Positions 1-6,079 of a DNA stretch of 10,596 nucleotides are shown piece after piece. The notes under the pieces were generated by a model that was given only the letters and a program-made list of their open reading frames with translations, had not been told where the DNA came from and did not search any database. A program made the position numbers and the translations under genes. The first letter of the stretch is position 1; every line of letters starts with the position of its first letter. Source of the stretch: Christensenella sp. UBA4263 (GTDB lineage Bacteria; Bacillota; Clostridia; Christensenellales; Aristaeellaceae); the NCBI GenBank assembly GCA_002395225.1, contig DGWH01000110.1, positions 34,428 to 45,023 of the forward strand, given 5' to 3'.

Positions 1-24
1 AAAACCGCCAAGAAAACCGCCAAG
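1..24 (+). repeat. Perfect 12-bp tandem repeat, two copies, in coding sequence
   Basis: AAAACCGCCAAG occurs twice head to tail (1-12 and 13-24). Because 12 is a multiple of three, each copy adds an E/K-N-R-Q tetrapeptide to the linker before the winged helix. More copies may lie to the left of the window. Such linkers usually vary in length between strains; that is family knowledge, not seen here. Confidence 0.85.
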
Positions 25-224
25 ACACGAAAAGAGGGAGGCCTCTTGAGGAGAAGATATTAGAATTGCTTATCGAAAAGCCAGAATCGACGAAGAAAGA
101 AATTGCCCGGATGTTTGGAATATCTGAACAATCGGCAAGGTATCAACTGGATAAACTAAAAAAAGTGGGAAGAATTGAACATCAGGGCTCGACAAAAGCC
201 GGAAAGTGGGTTGTGCTGAAATGA
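3..224 (+). CDS. C-terminus of AlbA_2/Schlafen-type ATP-binding regulator (partial)
   Basis: Only the last 73 codons are in the window; the frame enters from the left edge at base 3 and stops with TGA at 222-224. The visible part opens with a polar, repetitive stretch (ENRQ-type repeats) and then a winged helix-turn-helix: ILELLIEKPESTKKEIA, then FGISEQSARYQLDKLKK, then a wing with IEHQGSTKAGKWVV. This ending, with NRQ repeats followed by a wHTH and a G-S-x-K-x-G-x-W wing, is typical of the C-terminus of bacterial proteins with an AlbA_2 (divergent AAA_4, formerly 'RecG-related') domain, annotated as ATP-binding or transcriptional regulators. That assignment rests on the tail alone, because the AlbA_2 domain would lie outside the window. 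The family is abundant in Clostridia and of largely unknown function. Base composition is AT-rich compared with the genes that follow. Confidence 0.75.
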   Translation, partial: NRQENRQDTKRGRPLEEKILELLIEKPESTKKEIARMFGISEQSARYQLDKLKKVGRIEHQGSTKAGKWVVLK

Positions 225-683
225 CCATACAAAATCTCTCATGGCTTATCGACAGGTTCAATTAGACGGCGATTACCGAAAAATGATGTGATAATAGGAA
301 TTAGCAACATCAGCAGTGTTAGGGACGGATGAAAAGGATCGCTATTGAGTCGGACAATATGGGAAACAATGAAGGATGAGAATCGTCTATGCCCATGCCA
401 TTGCCGACGATGCCTGGATAACGGCAGCTGCATGCCGGATGCCATGAGGCTCGGCCGGTTTGCCGAATCTCTCAGGAAGCGGGAGGATTCCGCGTCTTTA
501 TGAACGCGAGGCTTCCTGCCGGCTGCGCGGTATGACGGATAAAGACCGGACCCCGTGTCCGGCCTCAGCGATTCTGTGTGCAAAAACAGCTGACGGGAAA
601 AGTCATCGAATTGTTTAAATGCGGGCCAGAACAAAGCCGCTCAGGCAACAGACCAAGATTAAAAACCGCAAGGAGGATGACAC
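225..683. other. Gene-free leader upstream of the amino acid transporter
   Basis: No convincing gene is present. The 131-codon minus frame over this stretch has no ribosome binding site or recognisable domain and starts inside a repeat. I see four successive stem-loops: CGGCA/TGCCG (422-437), TCGGC/GCCGA (451-466), a nested one with outer arms CAGGAAGC/GCTTCCTG (473-480, 511-518) and inner CGCGT/ACGCG (491-495, 504-508), and CCGGAC/GTCCGG (546-562). A family 1 repeat and the transporter ribosome binding site follow. A possible extended -10, TG-T-GATAAT (287-295), lacks a good -35 box. No known riboswitch consensus was recognised. No U-tract terminator for the upstream gene was found. Confidence 0.5.
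623..662 (+). repeat. Dispersed repeat family 1, solitary copy
   Basis: GGCCAGAACAAAGCCGCTC at 624-642 is an exact reverse-complement match to 8336-8354 in the array downstream. Similarity continues for about 20 more bases (AGGCA, then AGACC, then GATTAAAA). This copy ends about 8 bases before the AAGGAGG ribosome binding site of the transporter gene, a position also seen for the copy at 6534-6580. It lacks the CTGTCGC/GCGACAG hairpin half of the 85-bp unit. Confidence 0.8.
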
Positions 684-2957
684 ATGAAGAAACGTATTTT
701 CGCAGGACTGCTCCTGCTGCTCATTCTGAGCAGCATCGGGCTGTCTTTGCCAGGGGGGATCCTGTCCGCGCGGGCAGAGACCGGTATTCCCGTCCTGGAT
801 AAGGAGAACCCGAGCATCGGCGTTTCGACCGGCACGATCAGCGGAAAGCTGGCCGAGGAAAACTATCCGGATGCCGAGGTGAAGTATTTTGAGAACCATA
901 CGGATGGCCTGGCCGCACTGAAGGCGGGAAAGGTGGACTACTTTATCTCGGATGAGGCAGTCCTTCGCTTCGTGCAGCTTGAATCTCCCGAACTGCAGAT
1001 CCTGGATGGCCATCTGAGGGAGAGCAATCTGGCTGCCATATTTGCCAAAACGGAGGCAGGACAAGCCCTGTGCGATGAGTACAGCGCATTTGTGGATAGT
1101 CTCTGGGCAGATGGCACCATGAAGAAAATCGACGCCGTCTGGTTCGGAAAGGATGATTCCGCACGCACGATGATGGATTATGAGCACCTGCCTGCACCCA
1201 ACGGTACGCTGCAAATGGGGGTGGACCTCATGAATCCGCCCTTCGCCTATGTGAAGGATGGCCGGTCGATGGGGTATGATCTGGATGTGGCTGCGCGGTT
1301 CTGTGAGGCCAGGGGGTACGGGCTTGAACTTGTGCCCATGAGCTTTGGCGGCCTGCTGCCTGCCGTACAGAGCGGCAAGGTGGATTTCGCTGCCAGCAGC
1401 ATCACCATCACCAAGGAACGGGCGGAGAGCGTGCTTTTTAGCACGCCGGACTATTATGGCGGCATCGTGCTGGCAGTCTGGAAGGACACGGAAAGTGCCG
1501 CGGCCGCGGAGGATGCCCAACCGGAGCTTACGGAGTTTTCCGATCTCTCCGGCAAGACGGTTGCCATGCTCACCGGCGCGCCTTTTGAGGAGCTGGTCAG
1601 GAGCAAGGCCAAGGACGTCGGCAAGTTCTCCTTCTTCAACAGCACCCCGGACCTGATTCAGGCGCTCAAGACCCGGAAGATAGACGCTTTCCTGATGAAC
1701 AACGCAATCAGTGAGCTGTTGCTCAACCGAAATCCGGATTTAGCGCTGTTCCCTCAGAACCTCCAGGACGGTATCTTTGGGTTCGCGTTTGCCAAGGGCG
1801 ATTCCCGCAGGGATGCGTGGCAGGCCGCCCGCGATGCGATTCCCCAGTCTGAGATTCAGAAGGCCTGGGAAAAGTGGACCGGTGCGGATGAAAGCGTCAA
1901 GGTCCTTCCTGTACAGGACTGGCCCGGCAACAATGGCACTATCCGGGCGGCCGTCTGCGATACACTGGAACCCATGAGCTATGTCGGGAATGAGAACGAA
2001 CTGAAAGGCTTTGATCTTGAGGTCATCCTGATGATCGCGCGGGCACTGGATATGAAGGTGGAGTTCACTGGCATGGAATTCTCCGCCATACTTGCTGCGG
2101 TCCAGTCGGGAAAAGCTGACATCGGCGCGGGCAGCATCATTATCTCGGAAGAGCGTGCCCAGGCGGTCGATTTCGTAGAGTACTATCCGGCAGCATTTGT
2201 GCTCGTCGTACGGGATTTGGGATCCGCACCCGAGAAGTCTTTCCTGACAGACCTTCAGGCCAGTTTTGAAAAGACCTTTATCCGTGAGGACCGCTGGCAG
2301 TTGTTTACAGAGGGCGTCGGCACCACGATGCTCATTACGCTTTTGACCGTCCTGTTCGGCACGGCCCTGGGTTTTGCGGTATTTATGCTGTGCAGAAACG
2401 GCAATCCGGTGGCAAATGTGGTCACCCGCTTCTTCCTGTGGCTGGTGCAGGGCATGCCGATGGTGGTGCTGCTGATGATTCTCTATTACGTCATCTTCGG
2501 CTCCGTGGCTATTAGCGGCGTCGTCGTGGCGGTGATCGGCTTTACGCTCACCTTCGGCGCATCCGTTCTCGGGCTGCTCCGGATGGGTGTCGGCGCGGTG
2601 GATAAGGGTCAGTATGAAGGCGCTTATGCACTGGGCTTTTCCAACCGCCGCACGTTCTTTGAGGTCATCCTGCCTCAGGCGCTGCCTCATGTGCTGCCCG
2701 CTTACAAGGGTGAGATTGTGAGCCTGATTAAAGCGACAGCTATTGTGGGTTATATTGCTGTGCAGGACCTGACGAAAATGGGGGATATCGTGCGCAGCCG
2801 TACCTATGAGGCGTTCTTTCCGCTGATCGCGGTGACGGTGATCTACTTTGTGCTGGAGGGCCTGATTGGGCTGCTCCTCAGCCGGATCAACCTGAACTTC
2901 AATCCGAAACGGCGCAGTCGTGAAAACATCCTGAAGGGGGTCAAGACAGATGATTAA
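684..2957 (+). CDS. Polar amino acid ABC transporter, receptor-permease fusion
   Basis: This 757-aa protein should bind amino acids outside the cell and pass them through the membrane as half of a GlnPQ-like importer. Residues 1-32 form a signal peptide (MKKRIF, Leu-rich core, ending SARA-E). The binding part spans about 35-510 and consists of SBP_bac_3-type lobes in the order II-I-II-I: lobe II-like about 40-155, lobe I about 172-268, lobe II about 284-400, lobe I about 416-512. Both lobe I segments keep the ER of the ligand carboxylate-binding motif (R246 and R491). A HisM/GlnP-type permease follows, with hydrophobic segments near 547-571, 580-605, 609-633, 680-695 and 711-733 and an EAA loop (EGAYALGFSNRR, about 645-672) that contacts the ATPase. 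The start has an AAGGAGG at 670-676, seven bases upstream. The gene overlaps the next by 8 bp, so the two are surely co-expressed. Substrate is not readable; glutamine, glutamate or another polar amino acid is likely. Confidence 0.92.
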   Translation: MKKRIFAGLLLLLILSSIGLSLPGGILSARAETGIPVLDKENPSIGVSTGTISGKLAEENYPDAEVKYFENHTDGLAALKAGKVDYFISDEAVLRFVQLESPELQILDGHLRESNLAAIFAKTEAGQALCDEYSAFVDSLWADGTMKKIDAVWFGKDDSARTMMDYEHLPAPNGTLQMGVDLMNPPFAYVKDGRSMGYDLDVAARFCEARGYGLELVPMSFGGLLPAVQSGKVDFAASSITITKERAESVLFSTPDYYGGIVLAVWKDTESAAAAEDAQPELTEFSDLSGKTVAMLTGAPFEELVRSKAKDVGKFSFFNSTPDLIQALKTRKIDAFLMNNAISELLLNRNPDLALFPQNLQDGIFGFAFAKGDSRRDAWQAARDAIPQSEIQKAWEKWTGADESVKVLPVQDWPGNNGTIRAAVCDTLEPMSYVGNENELKGFDLEVILMIARALDMKVEFTGMEFSAILAAVQSGKADIGAGSIIISEERAQAVDFVEYYPAAFVLVVRDLGSAPEKSFLTDLQASFEKTFIREDRWQLFTEGVGTTMLITLLTVLFGTALGFAVFMLCRNGNPVANVVTRFFLWLVQGMPMVVLLMILYYVIFGSVAISGVVVAVIGFTLTFGASVLGLLRMGVGAVDKGQYEGAYALGFSNRRTFFEVILPQALPHVLPAYKGEIVSLIKATAIVGYIAVQDLTKMGDIVRSRTYEAFFPLIAVTVIYFVLEGLIGLLLSRINLNFNPKRRSRENILKGVKTDD

Positions 2958-4041
2958 GATCGAACATCTCCGGAAAGAATACGCTAACACCACGCCGCTG
3001 AAGGACGTGAGTACGGTCATCAATGACGGCGACGTGATCTCCGTGATCGGTCCCTCCGGCACCGGCAAGAGCACGCTGCTTCGGTGCATCAACCAGCTGG
3101 AAAAGCCCACCTCAGGCAGGATCTGGGTGGATGACACAGAGATCACCGATCCCAAATGTGACATCACCAAGGTGCGCCAGAAGATGGGGATGGTGTTCCA
3201 GTCCTTCAATCTTTTTGGCCACATGACGGTGATTGAGAACATCATGATGGCTCCAATTCGCCTGCTGGGCAAATCCAAGCAGGAGGCCTATGACACCGGG
3301 ATGGAGCTTTTGCGGACCGTTGGCCTCGCGGAAAAGGCGCTGAGTTATCCGGATGAGCTGTCCGGCGGGCAGAAGCAGCGGATCGCCATCGCGCGGACCC
3401 TGGCCATGGATCCGAATGTGATCCTGCTGGATGAGCCCACCAGCGCTCTGGACCCCACGATGGTGGAGGAGGTGCAGGCGGTTATCCGCGACCTCGCCCG
3501 GACCGGCAAGACCATGATGATCGTGACCCACGAGATGAACTTTGCCAGGGCCATTTCCAACCGCATCTTCTTCATGGACGAGGGCGGAATCTATGAGGAT
3601 GGGACGCCGGAGCAGATCTATGAACATCCCCGGAGGGAGAAGACCCGCCGCTTTGTGCGCCGCCTGATGGTGCTGGAGCTGAACATTGAAAGCCGTGACT
3701 ACGACTACCTGAACATGGCCGGGCAGATCGGGACCTGGTGTGTAAAGAATCAGATTACGCCGAAGCTGTCGAATCGCGTGAAGCTGGTCTTTGAGGAAAT
3801 CATGGGACTGCTGCTTCCGGCACTTCAGAAGCCGCGTGTCCAGGCGGTGTGTGAGTATTCCGCGCAGACGGAGCAGGCGGAGTGGTCGATCCACTACAGC
3901 GGACCGCGCTATGATGTGTCCACCTCAGGCAACGATATTTCCCTTGCTGTGCTCAAAGGCATGACCGAAAAAGAGGAATACATCTGGGATGATGGCACGG
4001 AGCTTAAAAACCGGCTTCGCCTCATCGTCAGGCATGAGTGA
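2950..4041 (+). CDS. Amino acid ABC transporter ATPase with C-terminal extension
   Basis: This 363-aa protein is the cytoplasmic ATPase for the preceding receptor-permease. Visible motifs are Walker A GPSGTGKS (34-41), Q-loop QSFNLF (84-89), signature LSGGQKQR (137-144), Walker B VILLDEPTSALD (157-168) and the switch histidine in IVTHE (191-195). Together they fit the PAAT (GlnQ/HisP) family, which normally ends near residue 240-250. Here about 120 more residues follow. They contain a helix NRVKLVFEEIMGLLL (275-289) and a later stretch SGNDISLAVLKGM (326-338) with spacing reminiscent of the RsbW-like GHKL ATPase fold. However, the N-box Asn and the D-x-G motif seem to be missing, so it may be a non-catalytic sensor or assembly domain; that is inference. 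The start ATG lies in the overlap ATGATTAA with the upstream stop, preceded by AAGGGGG nine bases upstream. Confidence 0.93.
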   Translation: MIKIEHLRKEYANTTPLKDVSTVINDGDVISVIGPSGTGKSTLLRCINQLEKPTSGRIWVDDTEITDPKCDITKVRQKMGMVFQSFNLFGHMTVIENIMMAPIRLLGKSKQEAYDTGMELLRTVGLAEKALSYPDELSGGQKQRIAIARTLAMDPNVILLDEPTSALDPTMVEEVQAVIRDLARTGKTMMIVTHEMNFARAISNRIFFMDEGGIYEDGTPEQIYEHPRREKTRRFVRRLMVLELNIESRDYDYLNMAGQIGTWCVKNQITPKLSNRVKLVFEEIMGLLLPALQKPRVQAVCEYSAQTEQAEWSIHYSGPRYDVSTSGNDISLAVLKGMTEKEEYIWDDGTELKNRLRLIVRHE

Positions 4042-4087
4042 GAGAAAATGAGCTGAACGCCTGGTGCGAATCTGTTCAGCTCATGCC
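4031..4087 (+). terminator. Long stem-loop spanning the ATPase stop codon
   Basis: ATGAGCTGAAC (4048-4058) pairs perfectly with GTTCAGCTCAT (4074-4084) around a 15-base loop. An alternative or extended pairing joins GGCATGAG (4031-4038), just before the TGA stop at 4039-4041, with CTCATGCC (4080-4087). No U tract follows, so it is not a classic intrinsic terminator. It may act as a 3'-end stabiliser or a weak or Rho-assisted stop for the transporter operon. Confidence 0.4.
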
Positions 4088-4468
4088 TCATCCGGCACAG
4101 AAATCAATCACGGATGATGCATCCCGGGCCTTTGTCCGGAAAATGAACCGTCAAAAGCCCTGGTGCCCGTGTTCGGAAATCTGGCCTCGGCCGGCGCCGG
4201 GCGCGGTTTCCCGCAGGCAGCCGGTCCTATGTCCGGCCGGACATAGGACCGGACGATCCTCTTTGTTTCGCGCAGGTGAGGCAAAAGTCATCTGGTTTCC
4301 CATGTGCAGGCGAGGATGGACAGGGATGCCGTTATGACTGGTCCGGATTTTGCTGCCGGCACTGCCTTTGCAGGCACGGCATGAGGAGAGGCCAATGCCC
4401 AGCGACAGCGGATCAAATTCATGCCTCAGGCAAATGACAGCTGTGAGGCTCGGGAAGGGAGAATTAGA
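4042..4468. other. Gene-free region between transporter operon and phosphatase
   Basis: No gene is supported. The plus frame at 4038-4337 and the minus frame at 4151-4495 have no ribosome binding site and share a peptide only because they read the two arms of the same palindrome. The region holds the hairpin over the ATPase stop, the 32-bp palindrome at 4221-4252, and a weak imperfect stem (TGCCG/CGGCA with CTGC/GCAG inside) around 4354-4382. A convincing -35/-10 pair for the phosphatase was not found, so its promoter is unresolved. Confidence 0.5.
4221..4252. terminator. Perfect 32-bp palindrome, possible terminator or binding site
   Basis: CCGGTCCTATGTCCGG (4221-4236) is followed directly by its exact reverse complement (4237-4252) with no spacer. 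As RNA it would fold as a 14-bp stem closed by a GGCC loop. The following bases (ACGATCCTCTTTGTTT) are only moderately T-rich, so termination of the transporter operon is plausible but unproven. A spacerless palindrome is also the shape of a homodimer protein-binding site or a cruciform. Confidence 0.45.
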
Positions 4469-5686
4469 GTGAAAAGGATAAAACGAATTGAGCATGTTCT
4501 GCTGACGGTGGTTCTGCTCTGCCTGTGTATCTGGCAGGTGCCTGTGCGGGCAGAGAAATCCGGCGTACTTATTGCATATTCAGATCTTAACCGGATAACG
4601 CGTCACGGCAATGTTCGGCTGGTGACAGATCATGTGATCCTGCAAAAAGATCTCGAGGATGCCGGAATTGAACCCGGTGATACCGTAAAAGTGACCTTCC
4701 TCGACCAGAAAATGGAGATGCAGGTCGGGTTTAATTTCAGCGAGGCTGTGTCGGGAGAGAAGCTGCTGAGGATCAGGGATGATTCTGTGTCACTCACCAT
4801 CAACATGGGTGATTTTGCTTCGGAATATATCTGTGATCGGGCGGCGGTGAACAACGACCATGTTACATGGAAATACAAGGACGGGATAAAGGGACCGGTT
4901 GCTTTCCGGATAGAAACCATCCGGAAGGGAGATCTCTCTGAGAAAAGCGATTTGCGCCGGCTGACGTATTCGAATGAGCGGGCGGATTATCCGGAACTGA
5001 GCGACGCCGAATTTGCGAATTTCAGAATGGTCACAACGACCGGCATGGGAGAGGGAACGCTGTATCGGACCGCCACGCCGATCAACCCGAAGAATAATCG
5101 AAACAAGTATGCAGACGCGGCTTTGAAAAGTGCCGGAATCCGGACGGTGATCAACCTGGCAGACAGCCGGGAGACGGCTGAAGGGTATGACGGATATTCG
5201 GAAAGCTACTATTCCACGACGGACTACATCGCGCTCAACATGGAATTATCCATTTTTACAGAAGATTTCAGGAAAAAACTTGCCAGAGGACTGCGCTTCC
5301 TCGGGTCACACCAGGGTCCCTATGCGGTGCACTGCACGGAGGGGAAGGATCGAACGGGAATTGTGGTGGCCCTGCTGGAATGCTTTATGGGCGCGGACTG
5401 GGAAGAAGTGGAGAAGGATTATATGATCACTTTCCAAAACTATTATGGCATTAAGCCGGATGAACCCGCTTACAGGGAAATCGCGGAAAAAAATATCACC
5501 AACTCGCTTCGATGGTTTTTCATGACGGAGGATCTTAAGAATACAGATCTTGCCCGGGAGGCGGAGGCGTTCTTCCACTATATCGGTCTGAGCGGGGAGG
5601 AGATCGAAAACCTCCGGACAAATCTGGGCAGGTCCTGGACGCATGAAACGGTTCCGGAAACGGAGAACGAGGTTCCCGCCGCCTGA
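4469..5686 (+). CDS. Exported tyrosine phosphatase
   Basis: Starting at GTG 4469, the product has 405 residues. This start is preferred because GGGAAGGGAG (4452-4461) lies at a proper distance and the protein then opens with a signal peptide (VKRIKRIEHV, a hydrophobic core, cleavage after PVRA near residue 28). An in-frame ATG at 4421 has no ribosome binding site and would put 16 polar residues first. The C-terminal half is a Y_phosphatase3-type domain: LYRTATPIN (198-206), TVINLADSRE (226-235) and the P-loop VHCTEGKDRTG (287-297) with nucleophile C289 and R295. Residues about 40-155 form a separate beta-rich region (EPGDTVKVTF; GEKLLRIRDDSVSLTINMGD) that weakly recalls the C-terminal domain of SAM hydroxide adenosyltransferases; this is uncertain. 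The protein is probably secreted or anchored by an uncleaved N-terminus and dephosphorylates phosphotyrosine or a small phosphate ester outside the membrane. Its gene seems monocistronic. Confidence 0.88.
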   Translation: MKRIKRIEHVLLTVVLLCLCIWQVPVRAEKSGVLIAYSDLNRITRHGNVRLVTDHVILQKDLEDAGIEPGDTVKVTFLDQKMEMQVGFNFSEAVSGEKLLRIRDDSVSLTINMGDFASEYICDRAAVNNDHVTWKYKDGIKGPVAFRIETIRKGDLSEKSDLRRLTYSNERADYPELSDAEFANFRMVTTTGMGEGTLYRTATPINPKNNRNKYADAALKSAGIRTVINLADSRETAEGYDGYSESYYSTTDYIALNMELSIFTEDFRKKLARGLRFLGSHQGPYAVHCTEGKDRTGIVVALLECFMGADWEEVEKDYMITFQNYYGIKPDEPAYREIAEKNITNSLRWFFMTEDLKNTDLAREAEAFFHYIGLSGEEIENLRTNLGRSWTHETVPETENEVPAA

Positions 5687-5734
5687 TTCAGGCTGCTGAT
5701 CTCCGGATCCTTGTCCCATCTGCCTGAAACAAAG

Positions 5735-5763
5735 GACCCATCGGCGCACAGCGCCGATGGGTC
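5735..5763 (+). terminator. Hairpin terminator after the phosphatase
   Basis: GACCCATCGGCGC (5735-5747) and GCGCCGATGGGTC (5751-5763) pair perfectly over 13 bp with a 3-base loop, about 50 bases after the phosphatase stop. The U tract is missing on the plus strand. On the minus strand the hairpin is followed by CTTTGTTTC, so it could also terminate transcription coming from the right. Confidence 0.6.
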
Positions 5764-5788
5764 AGACAGGAGCACCGGAGGGACTGTT

Positions 5789-5815
5789 TTGAACGGCCGG
5801 GCTGCGGTTTATAAA
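5789..5815 (+). promoter_or_regulatory. Possible promoter of the candidate small RNA
   Basis: TTGAAC (5789-5794) and TATAAA (5810-5815) are separated by 15 bases, shorter than the ideal 17. Initiation about 7 bases after the -10 box would start near 5821, exactly where the structured segment begins. The -10 match is good, the -35 and spacing are mediocre. Confidence 0.35.
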
Positions 5816-5820
5816 AGAAA

Positions 5821-5901
5821 GGCCGTCCCCGGGGAAACCCGGCCGGGGGCGGCTAAAGGAAGAAAAGGTGAACCGGGGAAATCTCCCGGTTCTTTCTTTT
5901 T
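5821..5901 (+). ncRNA. Candidate structured small RNA, about 80 nt
   Basis: The segment folds into two hairpins joined by a purine-rich single strand. Hairpin 1 can form as GCCGTCCCCGG (5822-5832) with CCGGGGGCGGC (5843-5853, one G-U pair). Alternatively it can form an inner CCGGG-GAAA-CCCGG (5829-5842), capped by a GNRA tetraloop and supported by an outer 7-bp stem. The linker (5854-5869) contains AAAGGAAGAAAAGG. Hairpin 2 is an intrinsic terminator. A promoter-like pair lies just upstream. No known RNA family was recognised; it could also simply be a long double terminator. Confidence 0.4.
5870..5901 (+). terminator. Rho-independent terminator
   Basis: GAACCGGG (5870-5877) pairs with CCCGGTTC (5885-5892) around a 7-base loop and is followed by TCTTTCTTTTT. 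It is the best intrinsic terminator of the window on the plus strand and insulates the promoter at 6010 from upstream transcription. Confidence 0.8.
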
Positions 5902-5980
5902 CGGATGCGAAAAGATCAATCCAGTCGCTGAAAAGCCGACAGAAGGCCGGGCATAGAGCGGAACAGCTGAAGATAAAACT

Positions 5981-6061
5981 GCTGAAACGTGAAAAAATCC
6001 GAATTGTGCTTGACGATCGCTGCCGGTGCGGGTATATTGCGGTCAAAAGTGCTGAAACGTG
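5981..6061 (+). promoter_or_regulatory. Direct repeats bracketing a promoter, possible operators
   Basis: GCTGAAACGTG occurs at 5981-5991 and again, exactly 70 bp later, at 6051-6061. One copy lies upstream of the -35 box and the other just after the expected transcription start. Shorter related words GCTGAAAA (5927-5934) and GCTGAAGA (5966-5973) precede them. Seventy bp is close to seven helical turns, so a repressor could bind both on one DNA face. The helix-turn-helix protein encoded next is the obvious candidate regulator, by inference only. Confidence 0.45.
6010..6038 (+). promoter_or_regulatory. Sigma-A-type promoter of the HTH/PRiA4 gene
   Basis: TTGACG (6010-6015) and TATATT (6033-6038) are each one base from consensus and are separated by exactly 17 bases. 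Transcription would start near 6045, leaving a leader of about 35 bases that contains one GCTGAAACGTG copy and the GATGAGGTG ribosome binding site before the ATG at 6080. Confidence 0.75.
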
Positions 6062-6079
6062 GAAAGATGAGGTGCTGGG

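Larger units (their letters stand above)
5687..6079. other. Gene-free region with candidate small RNA and promoter
   Basis: No supported protein gene. In order it holds the 13-bp hairpin (5735-5763), a weak promoter-like pair and a structured segment ending in an intrinsic terminator (5789-5901), and then the promoter and direct repeats of the next gene. Short frames on both strands here have no ribosome binding site or recognisable domain. Confidence 0.6.

Noticed and set aside
239..634. 131-codon minus-strand frame left of the transporter
   Set aside because: Its start codon lies in a family 1 repeat, there is no ribosome binding site, and the translated sequence is rich in Arg, His and Ser without a domain, as in a chance frame.
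360..683. Known riboswitch or T-box ahead of the transporter
   Set aside because: The hairpins do not show the conserved sequences of T-box, lysine or glycine elements that I can recognise by eye.
615..1520. 301-codon minus-strand frame
   Set aside because: Antisense to the start of the receptor-permease gene, with no ribosome binding site and no recognisable motif.
1740..3278. 512-codon open frame on the minus strand
   Set aside because: It is antisense to the transporter genes, has no ribosome binding site or recognisable domain, and follows from the codon bias of the GC-richer plus-strand genes.
4421..4468. Upstream ATG start for the phosphatase
   Set aside because: No ribosome binding site precedes it and it would place a polar segment before an otherwise clear signal peptide; GTG 4469 fits both criteria.
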